64,000 nucleotides of DNA from Isoetes taiwanensis (taxonomy: Eukaryota > Streptophyta > Lycopodiopsida > Isoetales > Isoetaceae): contig JAJEKV010000005.1 in the NCBI GenBank assembly GCA_021234155.1, forward strand, positions 6,617,216-6,681,215, written 5' to 3'. Made by a program: the position numbers and the translations under genes. The number at the start of each line of letters is the position of its first letter. The first letter of the stretch is position 1. The notes under the pieces were generated by a model. It saw nothing but the letters and a program-made list of their open reading frames with translations. It did no database searches and had not been told where the DNA came from. This document shows, piece after piece, positions 36,267 to 48,970 of this stretch.

Positions 36267-36436
36267 GTACCATGAGATTCAATATAAGAGCTACTAATCT
36301 TTAAGCTGAGTGTATTTTCTTATTTAGACGTTTGGCATGTCCAGGGCAGTTGTACCATGAGATTCAATAGAAGAGCTACTAATTTTTAAGCTGAGTGTGT
36401 TTTTTTATTTAGACGTTTGCCATGTCCAGGGCAGTT
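36267..36436. repeat. 85-bp tandem duplication
   Basis: Copies start at 36267 and 36352 (GTACCATGAGATTCAATA) and both end in GACGTTTG.CATGTCCAGGGC. A 98-codon open frame starting inside the second copy is not convincing as a gene. Confidence 0.9.
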
Positions 36437-37800
36437 GCACCTTGCATATTCATTTTTACATCTCTTTAGAACAAATGCATATGGCTATACAACACTTGCA
36501 TTCCTGTTACAGTCTACATATGCTACTTTTAAGACTTTTCTTTCCTATACTTCTAGATCGTTGCTGCAATGGTACACTTAAATGTCTTGGTTATTTCGCT
36601 TGTGTCAAAACGCATCCAGAACTAGATCGGACTAAGGAGATGGATCCCTATCTTGAGAGTTATTTGACAAAGAAAGAACTAGTCCCTCCATAATGTAATC
36701 TTTATATCAAGTGAATACAATGTAAAAAGTGTTCTCTGTATATTGATGTGTTGTTATCTACAGATGCTAATCAAACACCACATTCTTCTCACTAAAACAA
36801 GAAAATGTTAAACCACCCACTACTACAATGCAAAAATTTGCAACAATGCAAAACAACATGTCACACAACAAAACACTATAGTGAGAAAAGGGTATGCAAA
36901 AGTGGCGTGCTTTTGGAACAGACATAAATCCAATTTAAATGAATGATGGTTAAATGTTTCTTCAGTGGCATCAAAATCTGCCCCTGCCGCCCCAAACTAA
37001 AAGAAACATACATGCAAAGTAAGTAAAAATCCAGAAGGATGAACAAGAAAAGTTCAAAAACAGAGCATACTAGGTATGTTATTCTTAAAGAAACCGACTA
37101 AAGACACCGGATCTTCAAGATACAGCAAGATTTGAACTTAGAAAGAGAAATAAAGATCGATCTTGTAGAATGCCCCCTTTTACAAAGCATACAGCTACGA
37201 AAATCTTTCCATCCGTAGAAATCTTTGGGCGAAGCTTGAATCTACGAAAATCTTTGGACGAAGCTTGAATCTGGATCGAGGCTATGAGCAGCCCGGCGTT
37301 AGGGGAACGCCGTCCGGGCCAAAGCGTCGTCGCCATAGCCAGTGGAGCCGGCGCCACACCAAAGAGCCCCATATAGCCAAGGAGCCATAGCCCAGTGCCA
37401 TAGCCAAACCTCAACAAAAAAAGGAGGGAGGGATAAATGCTCCCACTTTCCATGTTGTGAGGGATGCCCACCTGTTAGCATGTTGGTGTGGCGGTGACCC
37501 GCTCCCGGCTCCGCCAGTCGCAGGGCCCCACCGATCCACACCGGAATGTGCTCCCGGTGGGCATCCCCCCATACATATATAAGTCTACAAGCTCTAGTTG
37601 CTGTTGCAACCTGTTCAAAATCTAAAATGATTATTGAACAATTTAGAGTGCAAATGACTAGACTATCATTTCTTGCAAAACTATCATTTCTTCAGTTCTT
37701 CGGCATGGTGTTTGGCATATCCATCGTTGCATATTGGTGCTCTCCTCTCGAGCCTTGCTCACCTGTGGGCTGCCATCATGGCTGTTATCGTAGATCAAAA
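36437..37800. other. no supported gene; C/G-rich island near 37280-37570
   Basis: A 28-bp duplication (AATCTTTGG.CGAAGCTTGAATCT, 37204-37256) lies at the edge of a locally C/G-rich segment that looks unlike its surroundings and may be part of a non-autonomous element. Open frames on the minus strand there have no recognisable domain. Confidence 0.4.
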
Positions 37801-37825
37801 AATATCATAAATAATAATAGATTTG

Positions 37826-37950
37826 GGAAACCTCCCCAAGATAACAGTGTTGGAAACCTCCCCAGGTTAGTTTTCCTAGAAACCTCCCCAAGTTAGCAGA
37901 AGTGGAAACCTCCCTAGGCTTTGCAGGAAAGCTGGGGAGGTTTCCAAGTA
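37826..37950. repeat. cluster of GGAAACCTCCCCAAG repeats with one inverted copy
   Basis: Four direct copies (about 37826, 37852, 37878, 37904) at about 26-bp spacing, and an inverted copy CTGGGGAGGTTTCC at 37932-37945, so a hairpin with any of the direct copies is possible. Confidence 0.8.
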
Positions 37951-40158
37951 AGAAAATTTGGGAGGTTCTAACCAAATTCGGGCGTATATAATTTGAGCGA
38001 ATTTCAGCCTAGTCTAAATTTTATCTTGATAGCATTAATATCTAGACCCCATGTGCCCATGTTAAAAATCCAATCTTTTACTTTAGCCTTTCGACCTTCT
38101 ACATATCAATATGATGATTTTGCCATCCTGAATAGATTTGGGTCCTCAAGCACCAACTTAATTACTAAATACTATTCCGTATAGCTCTTCATAACAAGAA
38201 ATTTGCCCACAGAGTCTATGCCCATATATCTAGTTATTGAGAAGGCTTAGATTTGTGGTTTTCTATGAATTATATGTCTGCTCCGGCAAGCTTCATGAAC
38301 AATGGACATGTTTTTTATCCTTCTATACTCTATAAAGTCTTTAAGAATAAACAGATGAAATTGCGTTGCCAATCTTGGAACTTTCCTTTGTCCTTCTATA
38401 TTCCTTTCTTAAGCTCATTTCTTGCCTTTCCTTTATAATTAATCTTGCAAAGATTATTGAGTGCATGCCTTTAGACATGAGAAGATCTTTCTCTCCTTGT
38501 TTGACATTATCAATGGTTGTTAAACCCCACCAATAATATTAGGCATATGAATAGTTGTTAACAGCCCACCAATATTGTGACATCCATTGAGTGCAACAAA
38601 TAAAAAAAACTTGGACTTTTGTTGAGTGTCATAAAAGGGCTATTTTAAGCATTAAGAATGTTCAATGATGCGTGTTAAATGCAACTTAAAGAGCTATTTT
38701 GAATATAACATATTTGCTCTACTCTAAAATAAAACCAAGAAGAATCTACAGCTTTGCAGCTATTATTGTCAACAATAAATCATTGTTGATCCACCTTTCA
38801 AGTAGTTGACAATAACTCATTACCAATCCACCTTTCATTATCTTCCTCAATTTGCTTATCATAGCTTACAACGACATTGTGCAAAACATCATCTAATCCT
38901 ACATGGTAGTCTAATACACACAAAAATCATCTTCTAAAGTGATTAAAACACTACTATTGTAATATTATATATTTTTAGATTTTAAAGGAAATGGGTCTAT
39001 GAGACATATGAAATGTTGCAACCATGTACTTCATGACAATGATAAGCAACGACGGCTTTTATAACACAGATCTTATCATTGCCTATCATCTGCCTCTACA
39101 ACAAAATATGTGTAGAAAAACACTCTGTGGCATAATGTTGCTTAAACACCTCATTAATTTTATGTTCCTAAACTAGAGTCAAATGTATGCTACTTCTAGG
39201 ACTCTTGCCTATGCACAACATATGCATCCCCATCACCATTCTAACGTATGATGACATTATTCGTCATCTTATGAGGGGGTTCAACATGTCGGCAACCATT
39301 TCAATTTAGCATTTCATGGAGTGTATATGTACATGTTTTGAGCCTTAGATGATGTATTAGTGAGATGGTTAGTATCACGTATACATTAATGCTTTATACT
39401 GACTTCATTTCTAGCTACTCTTTATAAAATAACTATTTAACAAATACAATATAAGACATTATACTAAAGCATAGCAATGACACCAGCATCTACATACCAA
39501 GCTCAATTTGTGCCAACAAATCTTTAATATGTCATCGAGGTGCTAACACATTCCATATCTTTTAATTTTGCCTTCATATATTTGTAGTTGGAAAAGTATT
39601 GGCAGAGTCTTTGATTTCAAAATGAATCGAGTATGCTTACTAGACTTTGTTCCAATGAGCATACTACGTGCATGAGTAGTGGTGGAAAATCTATGTTTCA
39701 ATTTACTTCTCGCCCTTTTTTTTTTATAGCATCATTGAATAAATTGATCTCTACTAAACTCAAAACATTTGGTCAAATTTCAATGCTCCAGTTTACTTTT
39801 CACCTTCATACATATTCAATGGTCAAAGAAATTCATCTATGCTCTACGAACAAAAAGTACACAACATTCTAGACCAACATGTTTGACTTTTTATGATGGA
39901 TATTCTTGGACATCTATGTTCTGCAACCCTACACCTCAATGTAGAAGATTCTTGCTAGGTCTTGCAACACAATAGTTGCGGTGGAAATGCCCAAATTATT
40001 GTATATGAAAGACATGTGGCGAGAATGCAAATTTTGTGTTCCATTGTTCCTCTTATGATCTTCAAATGCAAATTTGCATTGTCCAAAAGTTTTCATAATA
40101 TTAAACAACCACCTTTCAAATTCTTACAAGGCCCGGCAACGTCGAGCACCATAACTAG
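37951..40158. other. no supported gene (AT-rich)
   Basis: Long AT-rich stretch with only short open frames. Nothing was recognised. Confidence 0.55.
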
Positions 40159-40920
40159 TTTAACAAAATTTGGACTTATTTAAATCTAAAAGATATACTT
40201 CAAGGATGCCATGGTATGATTAACAATATTTTTAACCCTTATTGATTTTAATCATTTGTTCTGTTTATCTTTAGATTAAAGGGTATGGCGGTTGCTAAAG
40301 TATAAAATTGCTTTCAAAATTTATTTTCACTTTGATTTATTTAGAATTATATTTTCATCTAAAGTAAACTCTGTATAATTAAAAGGATATTTTTTCAAAA
40401 TATTTAAATAAAGTTTTAGATTTAGAATTAATTAAATGATTATGTTTATGTTTGAAAAAAATAGTATAATTTATTATTAATTAAGTTTCAATATATTTTC
40501 TTTCATTAATAATAAACTTTATAATTTAATTAATTTCGGCCTAAAACTTTTAAAACTATAAAAGTTTGTAAGTTAAAAAAATTTCATAATAGTTTTACGT
40601 CAATCACTTAACGAACCATCATATTTCATTGACAAATTATCAGGATTGCCAAATTTTAAAAATGTTAAATCACTGAAAATTAAAATTTTATATTTTTGAA
40701 ATATCTAATTCTAAATAGATTCAAGTTAAAATTAGTTTGAAAGGCAATTTTATGCTTTGATAACCATTATGGTCTTAACTTAAAGATAAACTTATATAAT
40801 TGAAACTCATAAAAATTTTAAAATCATGAAGAATTAAATAATATATATATTCTTTTAATGGAGTCCTTGAAGTGTTATCTATTAAATCTGAATAAGTCCA
40901 AGTTTTGTTGAATATGCCAT
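40159..40920. repeat. approximately 760-bp direct repeat, copy A
   Basis: Begins TTTAACAAAATTTGGACTTA and ends TTTTGTTGAATATGCCAT. It matches copy B at 42289-43019 end to end with many substitutions and small indels. Very AT-rich and non-coding. The ends lack the TG...CA of a typical LTR. Confidence 0.88.
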
Positions 40921-41071
40921 AACTACGTCAATGTGATTGTGCCTTTGTAATTTTAGATTCATTTTCAAAAAAGTGCAGACGTGATGTCAACATTTCCAAA
41001 AAAGTGCAGATCGTGATGTCAACGTAAAGTTACTCATGCAAAGACCATCTTTCAACATCTAAGTTATTCTT

Positions 41072-41190
41072 GCAGCATATATAGAGCTGCTATCAAACTA
41101 AACCGGGATCAAACGTCCTCGCAGCATATATAGAGCTGCTAACAAACAAAACCGGGATCAAACCTCCTCGCAGCATATATAGAGCTGCTA
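41072..41190. repeat. 49-bp minisatellite, two and a half units
   Basis: The word GCAGCATATATAGAGCTGCT starts at 41072, 41121 and 41170. It is itself a near-palindrome (AGCAGC/GCTGCT flank), so single-strand hairpins are possible. Confidence 0.9.
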
Positions 41191-41193
41191 AGA

Positions 41194-41755
41194 TCAAAGG
41201 TTAAGGATATTAAAATCCTCTAACCAGTCCATAACGCCCCCTGTCTTCATGCCTTTTAGCAGCTTTATGCTCCATTCTTTGCAAGTCCAATAAGGTTTAT
41301 GACCGAACTCCTCTACAAAATCTATAGCTGCATTGTAACTGGTCGCACGAATAACTCCCGCAGGATTGTCCGATCCAACTGCTTGGAGTTCGAGGGTGCC
41401 TTATAAATGACGGGTCGCAGGTAGTATTCGTTCCGCATGGGAACATCAAGCCAGACCAGAGTCCTGTGGACATTGTCGCCCCGCCGATTCACCTGCGATA
41501 GATTAAGATTATAAGTCTTAAATTAAAACAGCCTTCCTGAATGCAATAGATCAGAAAAATAATGATAGTGTAAGCTGTAAAATAGGGGCGCCCGTAAATA
41601 TACAACCGAATTACCTGGATTATGGCGTTATGCCCCAAATTTGTGTGAAACCACACAGCCCAGTGATATCTAGATTTGAAAATGACGGATCGATAGACGG
41701 CCACATCCACGTACATTGGATGGGAGGCATGCCGCACCAATACCTGAGTTCTTAC
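41194..41755 (-). pseudogene. unidentified two-exon gene fragment
   Basis: Exon about 41755-41615 encodes VDVAVYRSVIFKSRYHWAVW then FHTNLGHNAIIQ and ends at a good donor. Exon 41492-41194 begins VNRRGDNVHRTLVWLDVP. Near 41365 the reading shifts to a second frame encoding SYNAAIDFVEEFGHKPYWTC then KEWSIKLLKGM, with stop TGA at 41194-41196. A His in HWAVWF followed much later by a Cys in YWTCKEW is vaguely like papain-fold (LRAT/NlpC-type) proteins, but I cannot name the family. It lies between the two direct repeats and looks like a captured or relict gene. Confidence 0.5.
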
Positions 41756-41959
41756 CTGGAAACTTGCATTAAGTACAAAATCCAGCAAATCCGACATTAG
41801 CATTAAAAACCAGTTACAAGAAGGCAGAATGGAAAAATCGTCTATCTAAAAGACCAGTTTCTAACATCTAGACTACAAGAAGGCAGAATTAAAGACCAGT
41901 TCCAGCATCTAAGTTACAAGAAGACAGAATGGAAAAATCGTTTCTAACATCTAACTTAG

Positions 41960-42275
41960 ACTATCTAGAAGAAGGCAGAATGAGAAAATCAGAAGCCAAA
42001 GCATCGAAAAAACGGAGGTTCTGAATGGAAAATCAAAAACAAAAAAACCTAACCCTATGAGAAAGAGGCTCCTCTTCATTTTCACGGAGACCTGCACAGA
42101 GCATCATCTTTAAATTACTGGCGGAGGAGAGATGCCGATGGTCGTTCTTAAAGGAGCAAATCTCGTTCTTAAAAGAACGCAGAAGGATTAGGCTGCGATT
42201 AATCAAAATGCAAATGTTAAAAGAAGACAGAAGGATTAACAGTCTGGGGAAGGCACGATCATCGCTTTCGCATTG
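41960..42275. repeat. duplicated segment shared with 50745-51045
   Basis: Shared words include CACGGAGACCTGCACAGAGC, CGCAGAAGGATTA and TTAAAAGAAGACAGAAGGAT in the same order and orientation. Confidence 0.9.
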
Positions 42276-42288
42276 GCATTATGATATA

Positions 42289-43019
42289 TTTAACAAAATT
42301 TGGACTTATTTAAATCTAATAGATATGCTTCAAGGATGCCATGATAAGATTATATGTATTTTTAATAATTTTTTCAATTTATCTTTACATCAAAAGTATG
42401 ACGGAAACTAAGGTATAAAATGCTTTCTAAACCAGTATTTACTTTAATTTATTTAAAATTAAATTCTCATCTAAGATAAACTCTGTATAATTAAAATATT
42501 ATTTTTTAACATATTTTAAGAAGATAATTTTAGATTGAAATTGAATATGTTTATGTTTTAATAATAACTATCGAATAGTTCATTGTTAATGAAATAAAAT
42601 TCATTGAAAACTAGTCAACAATAAACTCAACTTAAAACTTTTCTTAAAGTATTTTTAAAAGTATACACATTTGTAAATTGTGAAATTCTTATAATAATTT
42701 TAAGTCAATCGCTTATCAAACCATCAGATTTCATTTAGAAATTATCATGATTGCCAGATTTTAAATTGTTAAATCACTAAAAATTGAAATTTTATATTTT
42801 TGAAATATGTAATTTTTTAATAGATTCAAGAGAAATTTAGTTTGAAAAGCAATTTTATGCTTTGATAACCATTATAGTTTTGATTTAAAAATAAAATTAT
42901 ATAATTAAAATCTATAAATATGATAACAATCAAGAAAATAATACATATATTCTTTAATGGCATTCTTGAAGTGTTATCTATCAAATCTGAATAAGTCTAA
43001 GTTTTGTTGAATATGTCAT
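42289..43019. repeat. approximately 730-bp direct repeat, copy B
   Basis: Partner of 40159-40920, same orientation. Together they enclose about 1.37 kb (40921-42288). Confidence 0.88.
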
Positions 43020-43339
43020 CATTAGAATTTAATATCTAATAGGATAATTTGCAGCAGCATATGTAGATCTTTGCAGTAGCATTCTGCTGCACAAAGGCCA
43101 TTTCTTGACTGGGCCTAACGTTACATCTCAAATGGTTTGATCTTGCATTAAGAAACGGGGATATATATAGAAGTAAGTAAAACAGCCAATCCAAACAGAA
43201 TTTTGCTATCGTGATGCTTAGGCAATTTAGGTTTCCTCGTAATTTAGGCAATTTATCTTTACTCGTGTAAGTAGTGAAATATCCTAACCCCAGAATGGGT
43301 GGTTTTTTTGGGTTGCCTCGAAGGGCTTATGTGGTTCCC

Positions 43340-43945
43340 TAGAGGCAAAACATAGGAGAAGCAAGCAAAAGGGTATCATATCAAAAGTCTTTTGTTAAGC
43401 ACAACATTCCTTTTTTTCTACCTTTGCATGTGTTTAGTTACATGGTAATGGATTACAATATATTATGTTTATAAAGAGATCCACATGCTGGTATACTGAA
43501 TTTTGTGATATGGGATGTTAAGGTTTTATCAATCATATGAGCAATCTACTACAAGCATACGTTGCATGGAGAGAGGAGCAGGCATCGAAAAACTAGGAGT
43601 TAGTCTCCTAAATTTCTAATCACAATCCTTATTTTCCGGTTCGAATTTTTATTTGCCGGCAAACAAATTGTGGGGTTTCCTTCAAAATCCGGCAAATAAT
43701 CTTAAGTTTATATTCAAAATCCGGTGGACCATGATACTTACCGGCAAATAATGTGGTTAGAGCTACTGGGAATTTCGAAGTCTGGAGAGGAGGTCTGTTA
43801 ACCCGCAATTGTACTCTCTAATGTATTTCTTTACGGTAGTTCTCAGAAGAAGCAGCTGGTATTTAATGCGCCATAGGGAATATTAAGCTTCTGATGATTC
43901 ATCATATGCAATATAGGTTATCTTGTCAGCCTTCTATCATGAATT
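43340..43945. repeat. second copy of the dispersed repeat of 24.6-25.07 kb
   Basis: Same order as 24640-25066 but interrupted by the MITE at 43579-43784, and lacking the LINE that follows the first copy. Confidence 0.85.
43579..43784. mobile_element. 206-bp hAT-type MITE with 8-bp target site duplication
   Basis: The target duplication GAGAGGAG is at 43571-43578 and 43785-43792. The ends are imperfect inverted repeats: CAGGCATCGAAAA at the left, and CAGACTTCGAAAT reading inward from the right. The 8-bp duplication and CAG-start ends fit the hAT superfamily. The homologous locus at 24912-24919 shows the unoccupied site. No coding capacity. Confidence 0.85.
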
Positions 43946-44811
43946 TGTCTGGGCACCACGGCCCCTCTGTTTTGAGATATTTGTTATCAATTTTCAAAAC
44001 CTTCCTGTCTATAATCTTTTATTCAATCCTTCTTTATCTGATGTTTGGTGCATATGTATGATCTGTTAATGATGTAGGTATCTTGCGTAAAAGATCGGCA
44101 GGGAGACAACATAATAGATATGCACACCATGCTTAATATGGATGGTTTGCAGTGCAATGAAAAATCAAATTTTACTCCCAGTCAATAGACCCTAATTTTT
44201 GTTTTTGTTTCAGCCATCAGAGCTAGTAATTTTCTTGCCAATTCAACTACGAATTGTGTGTGTAAGCTTAGCTGATGATGTGTGTGTAAATGTATGTGGC
44301 ACAATCAGCAGTGTCTTGGCACCACTTTCCTAAGCTGTGTCACAGCTCCAAACAAAAGCAATATGTGAACATGCGACCTTCATTTCGTGTGCATTGCGTA
44401 TGCCATGTCGAAAGCTAATGTGTGAAGGAAAAACAATGCATGAGAAGCCTATGTTGTTTACAAGGCCAAATGAGATAAGCGTCGATGGCATGAGGCTGAG
44501 GGAGCACTATGTGTCCAGTACATTTGGGAATTGTGGATGGTGCGATGCTATATATTCATGGTTGATAAGGCCTATGCATAATCAATTAGGTGTCCTTTAT
44601 TCTCTATCGGCCTTACTACCGAACATTTCAAGCCTTCCAATACATGGATTTGAACTTATCACTTGTTTGGGGAGCTCTAAAAAGTCAGGTATATTGAGGC
44701 TACCTTACCTATTGAGGTGATTTGTGTAGAATTGACTTTGGATTTATAAATCATCTCCAACAATTAGGCAGATCGAGGATGCCACTCGATACCAAGCAGA
44801 CTGTAGGCTAT
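43946..44811. other. no supported gene; one 127-codon open frame at 44337-44720
   Basis: The open frame (+) has no recognisable domain and starts with a weak context. I do not call it a gene. Confidence 0.5.
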
Positions 44812-44955
44812 GGACTTTTAAAGATAAAACGAAACGAGAATGAGATAACTAAATAGATCCTTGTGAGCCTTTTTAGGATTAGCCTTTTCTAGGCACAACA
44901 AGAAGGCGTTTTTTCGGGTAATAAGATAAAAGACGCCGGAAAGGGGTCCAAGCTA
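44812..44955. repeat. 144-bp direct repeat, left copy (right copy 48497-48640)
   Basis: Both copies read TATGGACTTTTAAAGATAAA, then GAGAATGAGATAACTAAA, AGATCCTTGTGAGCC and GGAAAGGGGTCCAAGC. They flank 3.5 kb holding the second Pogo-like element. Confidence 0.9.
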
Positions 44956-45323
44956 TTGACCAGCTTTTTGGCTATTACCATTATTGACCCCTATTGACCC
45001 CTATTGACCAGCTATTTGGCCAATTACCATTATTCCAACCTGCAAAACAAACATCAAAATTAGTTACAGATTAACAAAATGCATTCAAATCATTGCAATA
45101 TCAAGAAAAGATGACCATATCTCTTGAAGGAATCCTATCCTTTGAACCAGGATAAGATCCCTCAAATAAGTTTGAGAGAACTTCAAATCAAATGCTTCAA
45201 TGCAACAACAACTCCAACTCTGAATAAACATTAACTGTAATAATTAAGACATTCCCATTACATAATGAATTGGAGTACAACAAAATGTTTTTTCTTACCT
45301 CATAAAGAAAGTATTCTTGCTTC

Positions 45324-47838
45324 TTATTGCAAATTATTTACAATCAGAACTATAATCCTAAGCTTAAAAGATGTCTCGGCCTCTTGTCTATATAAATCAT
45401 CTAATGCCTTGATTCTTCCTTCTGGTGCATCTGATTCATCTGAATCAGACGATACTTGAAGACTTTCTAGTTTTCTTTTCTTTCTACGCTCAGTATCCTT
45501 GAGGTTACCAGTTAGAGCATCACCATCAACGCCATCATCTGCAGCAGTCATTGGAATGTCAACAAATAAATCTAATCCTTGACAAGAGGAAATGTTTTCT
45601 AATTGGCATCCCTCATGGTCCTGCAGTTCTGGATTCTTCTCATTTCTAGCCTCCTCATTCCCTGAAAATATAACGCCACCTTCATCTGAATCTTCCTCTT
45701 CATACTCAATCATTTTTAAAGTTTTTTTTCTTGTTCTTTTGGGTCTACATGTTCCAGATCCTTTCTCCAAGGCAGCATTCTCCTTCTCTAGGGCTGCCTT
45801 CTCCAAAGAAGCCTTCTTCTCTTCTCTAATTCTTTTATTATCCTCCTTCCGCTTCTTTCTGCCTCTTTAGCCTCTTTCCTCTGAGCTTGAACCCTTTTCT
45901 TCTCCTCCAACTGTTCATGTCTGATCCTAGCTGCCTCCTCACATTGCCTTTGATGCTCCAGCTTTGCGCTAACCATCTTATCACCTGTTACTAAAAGTTT
46001 GCCCTTCAAACTTTCAGGCAATCTTCCTCTCTTTGGTTTAATTCTATGGTTTGAAGGTGCAATATTAGTATTAGAAGGGGCTTCAGCGCTTGTACAAGGT
46101 GCAACAGCACAATTAGATGGGATCTCAATAGATGTACAAGGGGCATTTGCTGCAACCTGCCTTGTAACAGAATCTGCTAATGCTGCTAAGCTATTATTTG
46201 GAGTCTCATGTCTATCATGCTCTGCCACAACATCTGCATCTCGCTATCTTCTCCATGTGTTTCAACTATAGTACTAACACTTGCATTGCTAGCATTTGTG
46301 TTGGCAGCAACTCTAGTTGCAATAGAATAGAATGTTAAAAGATAATTCAATAAATTAATATGAAGTCAAGCAAATAAATAATACCTGCTGCAGCCAACCT
46401 CTCAACTTCTAACTTATCTGCCAAGGGTTCAGGTTGAACCCTTGGAGATTCCCTAGGCCAGATGCCAGTCTTCAAAAATCCAGCACATACATTACTAGGA
46501 GTAAGTGCCTGGCACAATGAATTAGATACAATGACGGCAAGATCCTCCTTTGTAGGCTCAATTCCATATTTGGCATGCATGAATTGAGCTCTTAACTTTC
46601 TAAAAGCTAACTTAAAAGGACGAAAACAAGAAACATCTAATGGTTGTAATCTGTGGGATGTATGAGGAGGTAATTGGAGTATGTGTAATCCAACTTCTCT
46701 TGCCTTCCATATGGATGCCATGTTTACGTGACTGCCATGTCCATCACAAATGAGCAGATGTGGCCACTCTTTACTGACCCCTCCAGGAACATTGTTCCTA
46801 AAATGATCAAGCAAAGCTTCAAACAATGCATCTGTAATCCAGCTTTTTTTTGAAAAGCCATTAGTGCTCCAGGTTCACATCCAGCAATAACATTTTGATC
46901 CCTCATTCAGCAATAACATTTTGATCCCTCATTCGCTTGCCTTTAAAAACATATAAATTGGGAATTTTATTACTTATAAAATACAAACAAAAAATGTTAG
47001 TCAATTAAGCATAATTCTACAAGAAAAAGCTTGAAGAATAAAGTATGTTATCTGCTGCATTAACACAGACCAGCACCGTCATCCATTCCCTGCTTTTAGG
47101 AATTTGTTCAGTAACGTTCTTCATTCCTTTTCTTGCAATTACCATCATTGCAGTCCTGCAATCTGCTTGAACCCCTGATTCATCACAGTTCCAGATTGTA
47201 GAGGCATCAAAATTATGCTCTTCATAAAAGGATCTAAGTGTGGTATAAAAATTTTGAAGGTTGGAAGTGGACATGGCTTTGACCCTCTGCAATTCAATGC
47301 ATTGGGCAGTCCTAAAAGAAATTTCAGGACGTCTGCCCCTAAAATGTTTCCACCACTTCCTTCCAGGCAATCCATTTTTGAAGCATGTGCTTCTGTTGAT
47401 TGTCATCGCAGCAACCTTTTGCTTCATAATATCCAAGTTAACAGCACATCCTTCTTCAGCAAGTTGCAGTGCCCATTCAACAAGACATTTTTCTTCATCA
47501 ATAGTTAGAGCTTTAGGAACACTTCCAAATTTACTTTTAGATTTACCATAGAGATGGTTTCTAAGAGTAGTTTGGGTTATACCATAATGCAAACCTGCTT
47601 TCCTGATAGAGAATATGCCATCTTCTATAGACTCTATGGCAGATTCCAAAGCTTCCATAGTCCATGAACCTCTGGCAGGTCCTCTAACAAGTTTTTTACC
47701 GGCTTGAGATTTCTTCTGGGCAGAAATGAGGGGTCTGGAAGATCTAGTCTTTTTAGAAGGAGAAGGTGGATCATTAGCAACAATGAGTTCAAGATTGTTG
47801 TCCGGAGGAAAAGCAATATGAGGGTTCCCAAGATTCAT
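45324..47838 (-). pseudogene. Pogo/CENP-B-like (DDE_1) transposase with intact catalytic triad but several frame breaks
   Basis: Minus-strand reading from MNLGNPHIAF. Pipsqueak HTH (GIFSIRKAGLHYGITQTTLR) at about residues 75-100, CENP-B-type HTH (CFKNGLPGRKWWKHFRGRRP), first Asp in IWNCDESGV, second in LLICDGHGSH, third in RLQPLDVSCF, with 35 residues between the last two (DD35D). After NAADN (about 47035) an intron-like or inserted segment precedes IPNLYVFKGKRMRDQN. A 26-bp tandem duplication at 46882-46933 and a one-base loss in an A-run near 46850 break the frame. The tail (46228-45324, two frames) is a coiled coil rich in E, K and R plus an acidic, serine-rich end (SDSDESDAPEGRIKALDDLY). 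Transposases of this type bind terminal repeats and cut and paste at TA. It is probably inactive. Confidence 0.87.
46882..46933. repeat. 26-bp tandem duplication disrupting the transposase
   Basis: CAGCAATAACATTTTGATCC starts at 46882 and again at 46908. A 26-bp gain shifts the reading frame and creates an early stop. Confidence 0.95.
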
Positions 47839-48833
<995 letters not shown>

Positions 48834-48970
48834 CCCCCTTCCCCGGTGCACAGAGCCGAGATCGAGCACAGCCACACAAGAATTTTCTCCACGGAGGCGG
48901 CAGCGATGGCCCTCAATTATGGAGGGCGATCAACCATATGCTGACCCAACCTCTTTGCTTGCTTTCCTAG

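Noticed and set aside
36397-36693. 98-codon plus-strand frame
   Set aside because: Starts inside an 85-bp tandem duplication; composition not protein-like.
41072-41190. Possible CRISPR-like array
   Set aside because: Only two and a half units and the whole 49-bp unit repeats, with no variable spacers; it is a minisatellite in eukaryotic DNA.
44337-44720. 127-codon plus-strand frame
   Set aside because: Unrecognised, isolated, in a repeat-rich area; no supporting signals.
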